DNA of 64,000 bases, from contig CAWIXS010000047.1 of the NCBI GenBank assembly GCA_963840075.1, positions 1 through 64,000 on the forward strand, given 5' to 3'. Below, one piece after another: positions 29,029-37,334 of the stretch; position 1 is the first letter of the stretch, and every line of letters starts with the position of its first letter. The notes below the pieces were generated by a model. That model did no database searches and was not told the origin of the DNA. It saw only the letters and a program-made list of their open reading frames with translations. The translations under genes and the position numbers were made by a program. Origin of the DNA: AWTP1-13 sp963840075 (GTDB lineage: Bacteria; Pseudomonadota; Alphaproteobacteria; Rhizobiales; Hyphomicrobiaceae).

Positions 29029-29036
29029 GACGGTGC

Positions 29037-29154
29037 TGTCATCCCGGAATCGCGCGCAAGCGCGATATCCGGGACCCAGGGTCAAGGGGGAGAGCGTAGG
29101 AGCTCGCGGCCCTGGGTACCGGGTCTCGCGCTGACGCGCTCGCCCGGCATGACA
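29037..29154. repeat. REP element pair, copy 2
   Basis: TGTCATCCCGGAATCGCGCG onward (29037-29082) and, inverted, CCCTGGGTACCGGGTCTCGC onward to GGCATGACA (29110-29154). Inner arms also pair. Directly downstream of the serS stop, where it could act as a terminator. Confidence 0.7.
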
Positions 29155-29176
29155 GGCCGGGCGGACGCGGATGCGG

Positions 29177-29435
29177 TCACGCCGTCAGCATCGCGTCGAG
29201 CTTGTTGGCGTACTCCAGGGCGTAGAGGTCGTCGCAGCCGCCGATGTGCTGCTCGCCGATCCAGATCTGGGGGACGCTGGTGCGGCCGCCCGGCCCTCGC
29301 CGTCATCTCCTCGCGCCGGGCCGTCATCGAAGGTCACGTCGATCTCCTCGAAGGCGACGCCCTTGCGGGCAGCAGTTGCTTGGCCCTGCGGCAATAGCCG
29401 CATGTGCGGGTGGTGTAGATCGTGACAGGCTTCAT
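29177..29435 (-). CDS. grxC: Glutaredoxin 3, three frameshifts
   Basis: Small dithiol-disulfide oxidoreductase that works with glutathione. Start at 29435: MKPVTIYTTRTCGYCRRAKQ, with active site CGYC (residues 12-15). The frame is broken by one missing base near 29368-29371 and one extra base each near 29319-29322 and 29289-29291. The pieces join as KGVAFEEIDVTFDDG, RREEMTARAG and TSVPQIWIGEQHIGGCDDLY, covering the TVPQI-type cis-Pro loop and the GG-C-DD glutathione site. The corrected gene is exactly 85 codons plus stop, normal for GrxC. It lies between serS and surE, antisense to both. Confidence 0.75.
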
Positions 29436-29620
29436 GCGATTGCAACAGGCGCCAGATAATCCGGAGCTGATTGCCCAGGTCTTGTGGAGTGTGCGTCGCA
29501 ACATAAACCGCCCGAAGCCTCGGCGAAAGCGGCCGCGGCGTGGGGCTGCCCCGCGACGAGCGCCGGGCTACCCGACCTAGGCGCATTGCGCCGGGCCCCG
29601 TGCCAGATAGAGTGGACCCC

Positions 29621-30382
29621 ATGCGCATCCTTCTCACCAACGACGACGGCATCGACTCGCCCGGCCTGCACGCGCTGCGCGAGATCGCGCTCGGCCTGAG
29701 CGACGACGTCTGGGTGGTGGCACCCGAGACCAACCAGTCGGGCGCCAGCCACTCGCTGTCGATGCACGAGCCCCTGCGCCTGCGCAAGATCGACGAGCGC
29801 GCCTTCGCCGTGCGCGGCACGCCCACAGACAGCGTCATCATGGGCGTGCGCCACATCCTCAAGGACAAGACGCCGGACCTCCTCCTCTCCGGCGTCAACC
29901 GCGGCGCCAACCTGGCCGAGGACGTGACCTACTCGGGCACCATCGCTGGCGCCTTCGAGGGCACCATCCTCGGCATCCGCTCCATGGCCCTGTCGCAGGG
30001 CTACGGCTTCGAGGGCGGCAGGACGCTGCGCTGGCAGACGGCGCTGACGCATGCGCCGGGCCTCATCCGCAAGCTGCTGGCGGCCGAGTGGATGCCGCCG
30101 ACCCTCATGAACATCAATTTCCCCGACCGGGAGCCCGAGCACGTTGCAGGTACCCTCGTCACGGTGCAGGGCCGGCGCGATCCCGGCCTCCTGCAGATCG
30201 ACGAGCGCCGCGACACCTGGGGCAACCCCTACTACTGGCTGGCGTTCGAGCGCCGCCGCTCCAGCGCCGCTGAGGGCACCGACCTCGCGGCGATCTATGG
30301 CGGCTACATCTCGGTGACGCCCCTGTTCCTCGACCTGACGCATCGGGGCATGCGGCGCGAGATCGAGCGCGCGCTGGAGTAG
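29621..30382 (+). CDS. surE: 5'/3'-nucleotidase SurE
   Basis: Survival protein E, a metal-dependent nucleoside-monophosphate phosphatase. ATG 29621 gives MRILLTNDDGIDSPGLHAL, the metal-binding DD motif. Ser and Asn ligands lie in APETNQSGASHSLS and LLSGVNRGANLAEDVTYSGT. 253 aa. In many Hyphomicrobiales the next gene is pcm, but here it is absent. Confidence 0.95.
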   Translation: MRILLTNDDGIDSPGLHALREIALGLSDDVWVVAPETNQSGASHSLSMHEPLRLRKIDERAFAVRGTPTDSVIMGVRHILKDKTPDLLLSGVNRGANLAEDVTYSGTIAGAFEGTILGIRSMALSQGYGFEGGRTLRWQTALTHAPGLIRKLLAAEWMPPTLMNINFPDREPEHVAGTLVTVQGRRDPGLLQIDERRDTWGNPYYWLAFERRRSSAAEGTDLAAIYGGYISVTPLFLDLTHRGMRREIERALE

Positions 30383-30429
30383 CGCTGGACCCCGCTCAGG
30401 GCCTCCAGCTTTCGCGCCAGCCGTCCTGG

Positions 30430-30500
30430 CCCCGGAGTGCCTGCCGGGGGCGCGGTGGCCCTGTACGGGCCTCCAGCGCAGCGGGAGAGGCATTCTGGGC
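30430..30500. repeat. Diverged repeat, copy 2
   Basis: CCCGGAGTGCCTGC... through GTACGGGCCTCC (30463) to GGCATTCTGG (30489-30498), in the surE-nlpD spacer. Counterpart of 4923-4985. Confidence 0.45.
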
Positions 30501-30580
30501 GGTGTGCCCCGCCTTTGACGTGGGGGGCCCTCCACAGGGCTCTTGGCGGCTGGGGGCCGGCAGCCCCGCGCTATCCGGCA

Positions 30581-30595
30581 TTAACTACCCCTTAA
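30581..30595 (+). promoter_or_regulatory. CtrA-type binding site upstream of the nlpD-like gene
   Basis: TTAACTACCCCTTAA is a perfect TTAA-N7-TTAA, the CtrA consensus of alphaproteobacteria. It lies 41 bases before the start codon at 30637, in an AT-rich patch of an otherwise GC-rich spacer. A further TTAGGGTTAA follows at 30602-30611. Cell-cycle control of a division-associated peptidoglycan protein would fit, but this is inferred from the motif alone. Confidence 0.6.
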
Positions 30596-30636
30596 TACTT
30601 CTTAGGGTTAATCGACACCAGTCGAGAGGTGTGCCC

Positions 30637-31881
30637 ATGAGTAGCAGGCCTGCATCCGCAACCGCCGAGTTTGCTCCCCTCGGACGCGCAGCGACCGTGG
30701 CCATCGTCCTGGTGGCCGCCGGTTGCAGTGCCGACGTCAGCCGCTTCAATCTGCTGGGCGGCGGAGACACCACCACGGGCACGATCCCTCCGCCGTACTC
30801 GTTCAAGTCCAAGGAGGATGTTTCGGGACCGTTCGGCTACAAGCCGCCTCCCAAGGGTCCGGCGCTCCCTCCGCCTTCGATCGAGAGGAAGCTCGCAGGC
30901 CTCAATCCGCCGAAGGACTACTATCGCGACCCGCCCAAGGACTACTTCCGCGAGCCGCCCAAGGACTACTTCCGCCAGCCGCCCAAGGATTACTACCGCG
31001 AGCCGCCCGGCCCGCCGCCTCCGCCCCCGACGTTCAAGCCGCCGGAGCTCAAGTCGGAGTCCAAGTTTGAGCCCCCGGCGGTCAAGCAGCCGCCGAGCGG
31101 CATCACGGTCGAGGTGCAGCCCGGCGACACGCTCTACAGCATCGCCCGGCGCCACCGCGTCACCGCGTCCGCCCTCAAGGAGCTCAACGACCTCTCGACC
31201 ACCTCGGTCAGGCCCGGCCAGCGGCTCAAGCTGCCGGCAGCGGCCAGGGAGCGCGGTCCGCTCGCAAAGTCGGACCCGTTCGGTATTTTCGACAAGGCCG
31301 CTCCCCCCACGGGCGAAGCCACCAGCGCCAAGCTCACCGGGACCAAGGAGGCGGCGAAAGAGCCGCCTGCGAACCTGCCGCCGCGCGTGGTGCAGGTGAA
31401 GCCGCGCATCATCAGGGCGGAGGAGGAGCCCAAGGCCGAGGCCAGGGTGAAAACCGTGAAGCGGACCGATACGGCAACGGATGCCGGGCCGCCCCCAGCC
31501 GTGGCGAGCGGCCAATTCCGCTGGCCCCTGCGAGGCAAGGTGATAGCGGGCTTCGGCGCGCAGTCGGACGGCTCGAAAAACGACGGCCTCAATCTGGCGG
31601 CGTCGCTCGGAACCGAGGTCCGCGCCGCCGAGGGAGGCCGCGTGCATTACGTGGGCGCCTTGAAAGGCTACGGCAACATGGTGCTCATTCGCCATTCCAA
31701 CACCTGGGCCACCGCCTACGGCTACGTCGATCAGATCCTGGTCAAGGTCAACGACGAGGTGAAGCGCGGTCAGGTGATCGCCAAGGTCGGCAAGGGCGCG
31801 TCCGCCTCGCAGCCGCAGCTGAAATTCGAGCTGCGCAAGGCCTCGGCTCCCGTCGATCCGCTGGCGCACCTCCCCAATTGA
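30637..31881 (+). CDS. nlpD: NlpD-like lipoprotein: LysM plus degenerate M23 domain
   Basis: 414-aa envelope lipoprotein. The lipobox is VAAGC with Cys30, after a hydrophobic signal. Residues about 93-124 hold four copies of PPKDY(Y/F)R plus one residue. A LysM domain follows (VEVQPGDTLYSIARRHRVT, VRPGQRLKLP), then a disordered linker, then a LytM/M23 fold (FRWPLRGKVIAGFGAQSDGS to KFELRKASAPVDP). The zinc ligands are missing: KNDGLNLAA in place of H-x(3)-D, AYGYVDQI in place of the H-x-H motif, and LKFELR in place of L-H-F-E. It is therefore probably a catalytically dead activator of amidases, as known for NlpD/EnvC. ATG 30637 has a gagaggtg ribosome site. Confidence 0.85.
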   Translation: MSSRPASATAEFAPLGRAATVAIVLVAAGCSADVSRFNLLGGGDTTTGTIPPPYSFKSKEDVSGPFGYKPPPKGPALPPPSIERKLAGLNPPKDYYRDPPKDYFREPPKDYFRQPPKDYYREPPGPPPPPPTFKPPELKSESKFEPPAVKQPPSGITVEVQPGDTLYSIARRHRVTASALKELNDLSTTSVRPGQRLKLPAAARERGPLAKSDPFGIFDKAAPPTGEATSAKLTGTKEAAKEPPANLPPRVVQVKPRIIRAEEEPKAEARVKTVKRTDTATDAGPPPAVASGQFRWPLRGKVIAGFGAQSDGSKNDGLNLAASLGTEVRAAEGGRVHYVGALKGYGNMVLIRHSNTWATAYGYVDQILVKVNDEVKRGQVIAKVGKGASASQPQLKFELRKASAPVDPLAHLPN

Positions 31882-31926
31882 AGGTTTCAGGGATCAGGTT
31901 TCAGGTCCGTGTTGATGTGCTGCACC

Positions 31927-32808
31927 TCAGCTCAGCCGCTGACCGAGCCGGCCGGCGAGGTCCTGGATGAACTGCCAGGCGACGCGGCCGGAGCGGGCGC
32001 CGCGCGTGATCGACCATTCGAGCGCCTCGCGCTCCAGCACGTCCGGCCGCGCCTCGAGCCTGTAATGCGCGGCGTAGCCCCGCACCATGGCGAGGTACTC
32101 GTCCTGGGTGGCGTTGTGGAAGCCGAGCCACAGGCCGAAGCGGTCCGACAGGGACACCTTCTCCTCGACGGCCTCCGACGGGTTGATGGCGGTGGAGCGC
32201 TCGTTCTCCATCATGTCGCGCGGCATCAGGTGGCGGCGGTTGGACGTGGCGTAGAACACCACGTTCTCCGGACGGCCCTCGATGCCGCCTTCGAGCACGG
32301 CCTTCAGCGACTTGTAGGAGGTGTCGTCCCGGTCGAAGGAGAGATCGTCGCAGAACACGATGAAGCGATCCTGTGCGGCGCGCAGGTGCGCGAGGCACTG
32401 GGGCAGGGCATCGATGTCCTCGCGGTGAATCTCGACCAGCTGGAGATCGGGCCCGGCCTTGCCCGCGCCGCACTGCAGGGAGGCGCGCACCTCCGCGTGC
32501 GCGGCCTTGACCAGCGACGACTTGCCCATGCCGCGCGCCCCCCACAGAAGCGCGTTGTTGGCAGGCAGGCCCCTGGCGAACCGGCGCGTGTTGTCGATGA
32601 GCTGCTCGATCGCGCGGTCGATGCCCTTGAGAAGCGCCAGCGGCTGACGGTTGACGTGCGCGACCGGAAGGAACGCCTGTGGGCTCGATTGCCACACGAA
32701 GGCTTCCGCCGCTGCAAAATCGAAGCGCTGCGCGGGCTCGGGCGCGATGCGCTCCAGCGCCGCCGCCAGACGGTCGAGCGCGCTCAAAATGGCTTTTTCG
32801 TCGGTCAT
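31927..32808 (-). CDS. DUF815-type AAA ATPase
   Basis: 293 aa from ATG 32808 (MTDEKAILSALDRLAA). P-loop ATPase of the DUF815 family: Walker A LLWGARGMGKSSLV, Walker B FIVFCDDLSFD, sensor region VFYATSNRRHLMPRDM, and the DUF815 hallmark SLSDRFGLWLGFHNATQDEY. Cellular role not established. Located antisense between nlpD and yajC, as in other members of the order. An ATG at 32838 would add ten residues. Confidence 0.88.
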   Translation of the reverse strand: MTDEKAILSALDRLAAALERIAPEPAQRFDFAAAEAFVWQSSPQAFLPVAHVNRQPLALLKGIDRAIEQLIDNTRRFARGLPANNALLWGARGMGKSSLVKAAHAEVRASLQCGAGKAGPDLQLVEIHREDIDALPQCLAHLRAAQDRFIVFCDDLSFDRDDTSYKSLKAVLEGGIEGRPENVVFYATSNRRHLMPRDMMENERSTAINPSEAVEEKVSLSDRFGLWLGFHNATQDEYLAMVRGYAAHYRLEARPDVLEREALEWSITRGARSGRVAWQFIQDLAGRLGQRLS

Positions 32809-33038
32809 CGAGGCTCTGTTTCCCCTGAAGATTAACACGCAGCAATGTCGCGCAACGTGCTGGGGCAGCTTCTATAGACGAGGCCGCGCGGGGCGTCACC
32901 GCGACACGAGCCGAATTAGTTGCAAATGGGGGACAGAGCACTATATTCCGGGGCCTGCAGCCATGTGCGAGCCGGTCGGCGGCAGCACCGGCATGTCTGC
33001 CGCCCACGCTGTTCCATCCGGACCCGAGGATCGACTAG

Positions 33039-33368
33039 ATGCTGATCTCCTCCGCTTACGCCCAAACGTCTGGGGGCGGCAGTGATTTCCTCATTCAGCT
33101 CATGCCGATCCTGCTCATGTTCGTCATCTTCTACCTCCTGCTTCTGCGCCCGCAGCAGCAGCGCATGAAGGTGCACCGGGCGATGGTTGCGAATATCAGG
33201 CGCGGCGACATGGTGGTGACCTCCGGGGGCATCATAGGCAAGGTCACCAAGGTCAAGGACGACGGCGAGATCGAGGTCGAGATCGCCGACAACACGCGGG
33301 TACGCGTGATCAAGAGCACGGTTGCCGAGGTCCGGGTGAAGGGCGAGCCGGTCAAGGAAACGGCGTGA
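33039..33368 (+). CDS. yajC: Preprotein translocase accessory subunit YajC
   Basis: 109-aa single-pass protein of the SecDF-YajC holotranslocon. One helix (FLIQLMPILLMFVIFYLLLL) followed by RPQQQRMKVHRAMVANIRRG and GDMVVTSGGIIGKVTKV, which are family hallmarks. It heads yajC-secD-secF. Confidence 0.94.
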   Translation: MLISSAYAQTSGGGSDFLIQLMPILLMFVIFYLLLLRPQQQRMKVHRAMVANIRRGDMVVTSGGIIGKVTKVKDDGEIEVEIADNTRVRVIKSTVAEVRVKGEPVKETA

Positions 33369-33427
33369 CGCCACGCCGCGACTGAGCGCGTGCGCAACAG
33401 GCGGGGAGCGAGGTCCGAAGTCCGTCC

Positions 33428-35034
33428 ATGCTGTATGTTTCTCGCTGGAACGCGAATATCGTTGCGGCCATATGCGTGCTCAGCGTGCTGCTGTGCGTGC
33501 CGAGCTTCCTTTCCAAGCAAACCGTGGACCGTTGGCCGTTCTGGCTGCCGAAGAAGCAGCTGAGCCTCGGTCTCGACCTGCGCGGCGGCGCCCACATGCT
33601 CCTCGCCATGGACGTGGACGAGGTCCGCAAGGGGTGGCTCGGCTCGCTCAGCGAGGATGCGCGGCGCCGCTTGCGCGAGGCCAAGATCGGCCGGAGCGAG
33701 GTCACCATCACGGGCGACGCCGTGCAGGTGCGGTTGTCCAAGGCCGAGGAGGCCGACGCGGCGTACAAGGCGTTGCGGCAGATGATCCAGCAGACCGGCA
33801 ACGTGCTCACGGGGACGTCCGCTGCCGATATCGAGGTGCAGAGGGGCGACGGCGGGACCTTCACCATCACTCCGACGGAGCTCGGGCTGCAGGAGCGCGT
33901 GAGCAACGCCCTGTCATCCGCGCTCGAGACGGTGCGCCGGCGCGTCGATTCGATGGGCGTGGCCGAGACCACCGTCGTGCGCGAGGGCCGCAGCCGCATT
34001 CTCGTGCAGGTTCCGGGCATCCAGGGTACCGAGGAGCTGAGGACGCTGGTCGGAAAGACGGCGGCGCTGTCGTTCCACGAGGTCCACGATACGCTGACAG
34101 CCGAGCAAGCCAAGAAGACCAGGGTGCCTCCGGGATACAGGATCTTTCCCGGCGAGACCAAGGACGAGCCGGATCAGGTGCTGAAAGAGATCCCGGTGGT
34201 GAGTGGCGAGGATCTGACGAACGCCCAGCCGGCCGTCGGCGCGCGCACCGGCAGGCCGGTCATTACCTTTACCTTCAACATGTCGGGCGCCCGAAAGTTC
34301 GCGCGTTTCACCGCCTCGCACGTCAACAAGCCGTTTGCGATGGTGCTCGACGACAAGGTCCTCTCGGCGCCGTCATCAACGAGCCGATCCCCACCGGGCA
34401 AGGCGAGATCAGCGGCTCGGGTTTCACATTCGAGAGCACGACGCTGCTCGCCAACCAGCTGCGCTCCGGCGCCTTGCCCGCGAAGCTGACGGTCCAGCAG
34501 GAAAGCACGGTCGGCCCCTCGCTCGGTAGCGATTCGATCGAGGCAGGCAGGCGCGCCACCATCGCCGGCTTCATCGGCGTCGCCGCCTTCCTGACCCTCG
34601 GCTACGGCCTGTTCGGCTTGTTTGCCATCATCGCGCTGCTCGTGAACCTCGCGTTGATCATCGTGGCGATGGCATACCTCGGCGCGTCGCTGACGCTGCC
34701 CGGCATCGCCGGCATCGTCCTCACCATGGGCATGTCGGTGGACGCCAACGTGCTCATCAACGAGCGCATACGCGACGAGCGCCGCGCGGGCAAGACCCTG
34801 ATCTCGGCGCTCGACAGCGGCTTTACGCGCGCCTACGGCACCATCCTCGACACCAACATGACGGGCCTCCTGGCGGCGCTCATCCTGGTCGGGTTCGGGT
34901 CCGGTCCGGTGCGCGGGTTCGGCGTCACGCTCGCCATCGGCATCATCGCCTCGGCATTCACGGCGACCACGGTCACGCGCTATCTCGTCACCGGCTGGCT
35001 GCGGTGGCGCCGTCCCACGGCTATTCCCATCTGA
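33428..35034 (+). CDS. secD: Protein-export membrane protein SecD, frameshifted
   Basis: Proton-driven RND-type subunit that helps pull proteins through SecYEG. MLYVSRWNANIVAAICVLS, D1 signature LSLGLDLRGGAHMLLAMD, periplasmic P1 domain, and the D4-like LPGIAGIVLTMGMSVDANVL with the key Asp. One base is missing at about 34372 (gcgccg-tcatc), where DDKVLSAP should continue into VINEPIPTGQGEISGSGFTF. Corrected length is 535 aa. SecD is needed for efficient export, so error is the likely cause. Followed by secF after 14 bases. Confidence 0.93.
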
Positions 35035-35048
35035 CGCGCAGGGGTACG

Positions 35049-36029
35049 ATGAGCTTCAAGCCGATCGAGTTCATTCCCGCCGGAACCAAGTTCCGCTTCG
35101 TCCACCACTGGCGGCTGGCGCTGGTCGAGACCATTCTCCTGGCCCTGGTCACGGCCTATCTGCTGGTGTCGCCCTGGGGCCCGGGCCTCAACTACGGCGT
35201 CGACTTCCGCGGCGGCACCAAGCTCGAGCTGCGCGTCAAGGACGCGCCGGCCGACATCGCCGCCATCCGCTCCAAGCTCGGCGAGCTCAATCTGGGCGGC
35301 CTGCAGATCCAGCAGTTCGGCGACAGGCCGACCGACGTGCTGATCCGCATGGAGGAGCAGCCCGGCGGCGACAAGGCGCAGCTGGAGGCGATTGCCAAGG
35401 TGCAGAAGGCCGTCGGCGAGAACGTGGAGGTCCTGGGCCAGGAGGTGATCGGGCCGGCCGTATCGGCCGAGCTCATCTCCTCGGCCATCTGGGCGCTGAG
35501 TCTCGCGAGTCTCGGCATCTTCCTCTACGTCTGGTTCCGCTTCGAATGGCAGTTCTCGGTCAGCGCCATCGTCGCGCTCCTGCACGATATCGCCATGACG
35601 GTCTGCCTGTTCTCGATCCTCAAGCTCGAGTTCGATCTCAGCATCGTGGCCGCGCTGTTGACGCTGATCGGCTACGCGGTCAACGATACCGTGGTGACGT
35701 TCGACCGGGTGCGCGAGAACCTGCGCAAGTACAAGCGCATGCCGCTCAGCGAGCTGATCGACCTGTCCGTCAACGAGACCCTCTCGCGCACCGCCATGAC
35801 CGCCGGCGCCGTGCTCATCACGCTGGTTGCCCTGTTCGTGCTCGGCGGGCCGGTGATCCGCGGGTTTGCGCTTGCCATCCTGTTCGGCATGCTGGTCTCC
35901 ACCTACACCTCGATGTTCGTCGCGGCACCCCTCCTCTACATCCTCGGCGTGCATCGCGAATGGGGCACCGATGCGCCGGTGAGCAAGGGGGCAGCGGAGA
36001 CGGGCCGGGCGCGCGTCACCTTCAAATGA
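35049..36029 (+). CDS. secF: Protein-export membrane protein SecF
   Basis: 326-aa partner of SecD. GLNYGVDFRGGTKLELRV is the family signature; six helices; TLIGYAVNDTVVTFDRVREN is the conserved SecF loop with the Asp pair. Its stop overlaps the next gene (ATGA). Confidence 0.95.
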   Translation: MSFKPIEFIPAGTKFRFVHHWRLALVETILLALVTAYLLVSPWGPGLNYGVDFRGGTKLELRVKDAPADIAAIRSKLGELNLGGLQIQQFGDRPTDVLIRMEEQPGGDKAQLEAIAKVQKAVGENVEVLGQEVIGPAVSAELISSAIWALSLASLGIFLYVWFRFEWQFSVSAIVALLHDIAMTVCLFSILKLEFDLSIVAALLTLIGYAVNDTVVTFDRVRENLRKYKRMPLSELIDLSVNETLSRTAMTAGAVLITLVALFVLGGPVIRGFALAILFGMLVSTYTSMFVAAPLLYILGVHREWGTDAPVSKGAAETGRARVTFK

Positions 36030-36397
36030 CCTCGACACAGGCGTGCTACCCCGGTATCGCGCCGATCGAGGCCTACGGCAGAGGCGGGTTCCGGTTCGCG
36101 GGCATGAGCCACCGCGGCTCGATCCTCTGCCTCCCGAGCGGCATTTATGCCTGGGAGCCGGCCGTTCCCCTGGACGTGGCGTCGCTGGCGCCGGCGCTCG
36201 CCGAGAAGGACAGCATTGGGCTCCTCGTCGTCGGCACCGGAGAGCGCCAGGCGCTGCCGTCGCAGGCCGTGCGCCGGGTCTTTGCCGAGGCCGGCGTCGC
36301 GCTGGAGGTCATGGATACGGGTGCCGCGTGCCGGACCTACAACGTGCTGCTGGCCGAGAGCCGGCCGGCCGGAGCGGCGTTGATCGCCGCACCTTGA
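36026..36397 (+). CDS. Mth938/NDUFAF3-like protein
   Basis: 123 aa, Mth938-like (DUF498) fold. GFRFAGMSHRGSILCLPSG near the start and GLLVVGTGERQALPS in the middle are the family's conserved blocks. In mitochondria the homologue NDUFAF3 helps assemble complex I; bacterial role is less clear. ATGA overlap with secF and seven bases to the next gene indicate one transcription unit. Confidence 0.85.
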   Translation: MTSTQACYPGIAPIEAYGRGGFRFAGMSHRGSILCLPSGIYAWEPAVPLDVASLAPALAEKDSIGLLVVGTGERQALPSQAVRRVFAEAGVALEVMDTGAACRTYNVLLAESRPAGAALIAAP

Positions 36398-36403
36398 CGT
36401 GGC

Positions 36404-37301
36404 TTGGCGAGAGTGGCGAGCGACGAGGCAGGCATTGCGACACCGGGCAGCGACGCCACGGCCGTAGCCGAGGCGGCCCGCGCAGGCGAGCCGGACCGTT
36501 ACCTCGCGGCGCTGCTCGCGCCGCCGCCCGAGCGCGAGGCCCTGCTGGCGCTCGCGGCCTTCGCGGCCGAGCTCGCGCGCATTCCGCGGCTCGTCGTGCG
36601 CGAGCCGCTGATGGGCGAGGTCCGCCTGCAGTGGTGGCGCGACGCGCTGGCGCTGCCCGAGGGCGAGCGTACCGGTCACGGCGTGGCGGACGCGGTGCGG
36701 CAGGCCGCCCGCAGCCATGACCTCGCCGCTCCGCTCCTCGACGGGCTGATCGACGCACGTGCCCGCGAGTTGGGCGGCGCCGCCTTCGCCGACGACCGCG
36801 AGCTGAGCGACATCCTGTGGAGCACCGAGGGTGCCCTGTTCGCCCTGGCGGCGCGTGTCCTGGTCCAAGCCTCGGGCACCGGCAACGCCGCCGGCGTCGA
36901 AGCCGCCTGCAGCGCTGCGGGGCAGGCCTATGGCATGGCGCGCCTCCTCTTCTCCCTGCCGCACAGCCTGGCCCAGGGGCACATGCCGCTGCCGCAGGCG
37001 GATATCGCGAGCGCCGGCGTGGCCGCGCACGAGCTGCTTGCCGGCACCGCCGGGGCCGCGGTCGGCCGGCTGCTCGACGGCTACCGGGTGCAGATTCGCC
37101 ACAGCCTCGTCAGTGCACGCCGGCTGGCGGGCGCAGCTGCCGCGCAGGGTGCGCATCGCGTTCCTTCCTTTGGCCTTGGTCGAGCCGTATGTCCGGGCCC
37201 AGGAGCGGGCGGGCCGCCACTCCCTGCGCGAGGAGCCCTCTATTGCGCCTCTGACGCGGGTGTGCAGGATTGCCGCCGCGCATGTGTTCGGCCGCCTCTG
37301 A
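36404..37301 (+). CDS. Phytoene/squalene synthase-like protein, frameshifted
   Basis: Related to the isoprenoid head-to-head synthase fold and to NDUFAF6. TTG 36404 (or GTG 36412) begins the frame. Conserved RLVVREPLMGEVRLQWWRDA and AGQAYGMARLLFSLPHSLAQ are present, but the Asp-rich D-x-x-x-D motifs of true synthases are not seen, which fits the NDUFAF6-like branch. One extra base near 37143-37145 breaks the frame after LAGAAAA; the continuing frame reads RVRIAFLPLALVEPYVRAQE and stops at 37301, giving about 298 aa. Pairing of NDUFAF3-like and NDUFAF6-like genes suggests a joint role in complex I assembly. Confidence 0.75.
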
Positions 37302-37334
37302 AGCGGGCAGGGGGCTGGAGCAAGAGGGGGATCG

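Noticed and set aside
27439..29085. Open frame of 548 codons on the - strand
   Set aside because: Mirror of serS; His/Arg/Leu-rich without a domain.
30910..31010. Regular 24-base repeats considered as a CRISPR array
   Set aside because: They are in frame, encode PPKDYYR-type octapeptides within the lipoprotein gene and have no spacers.
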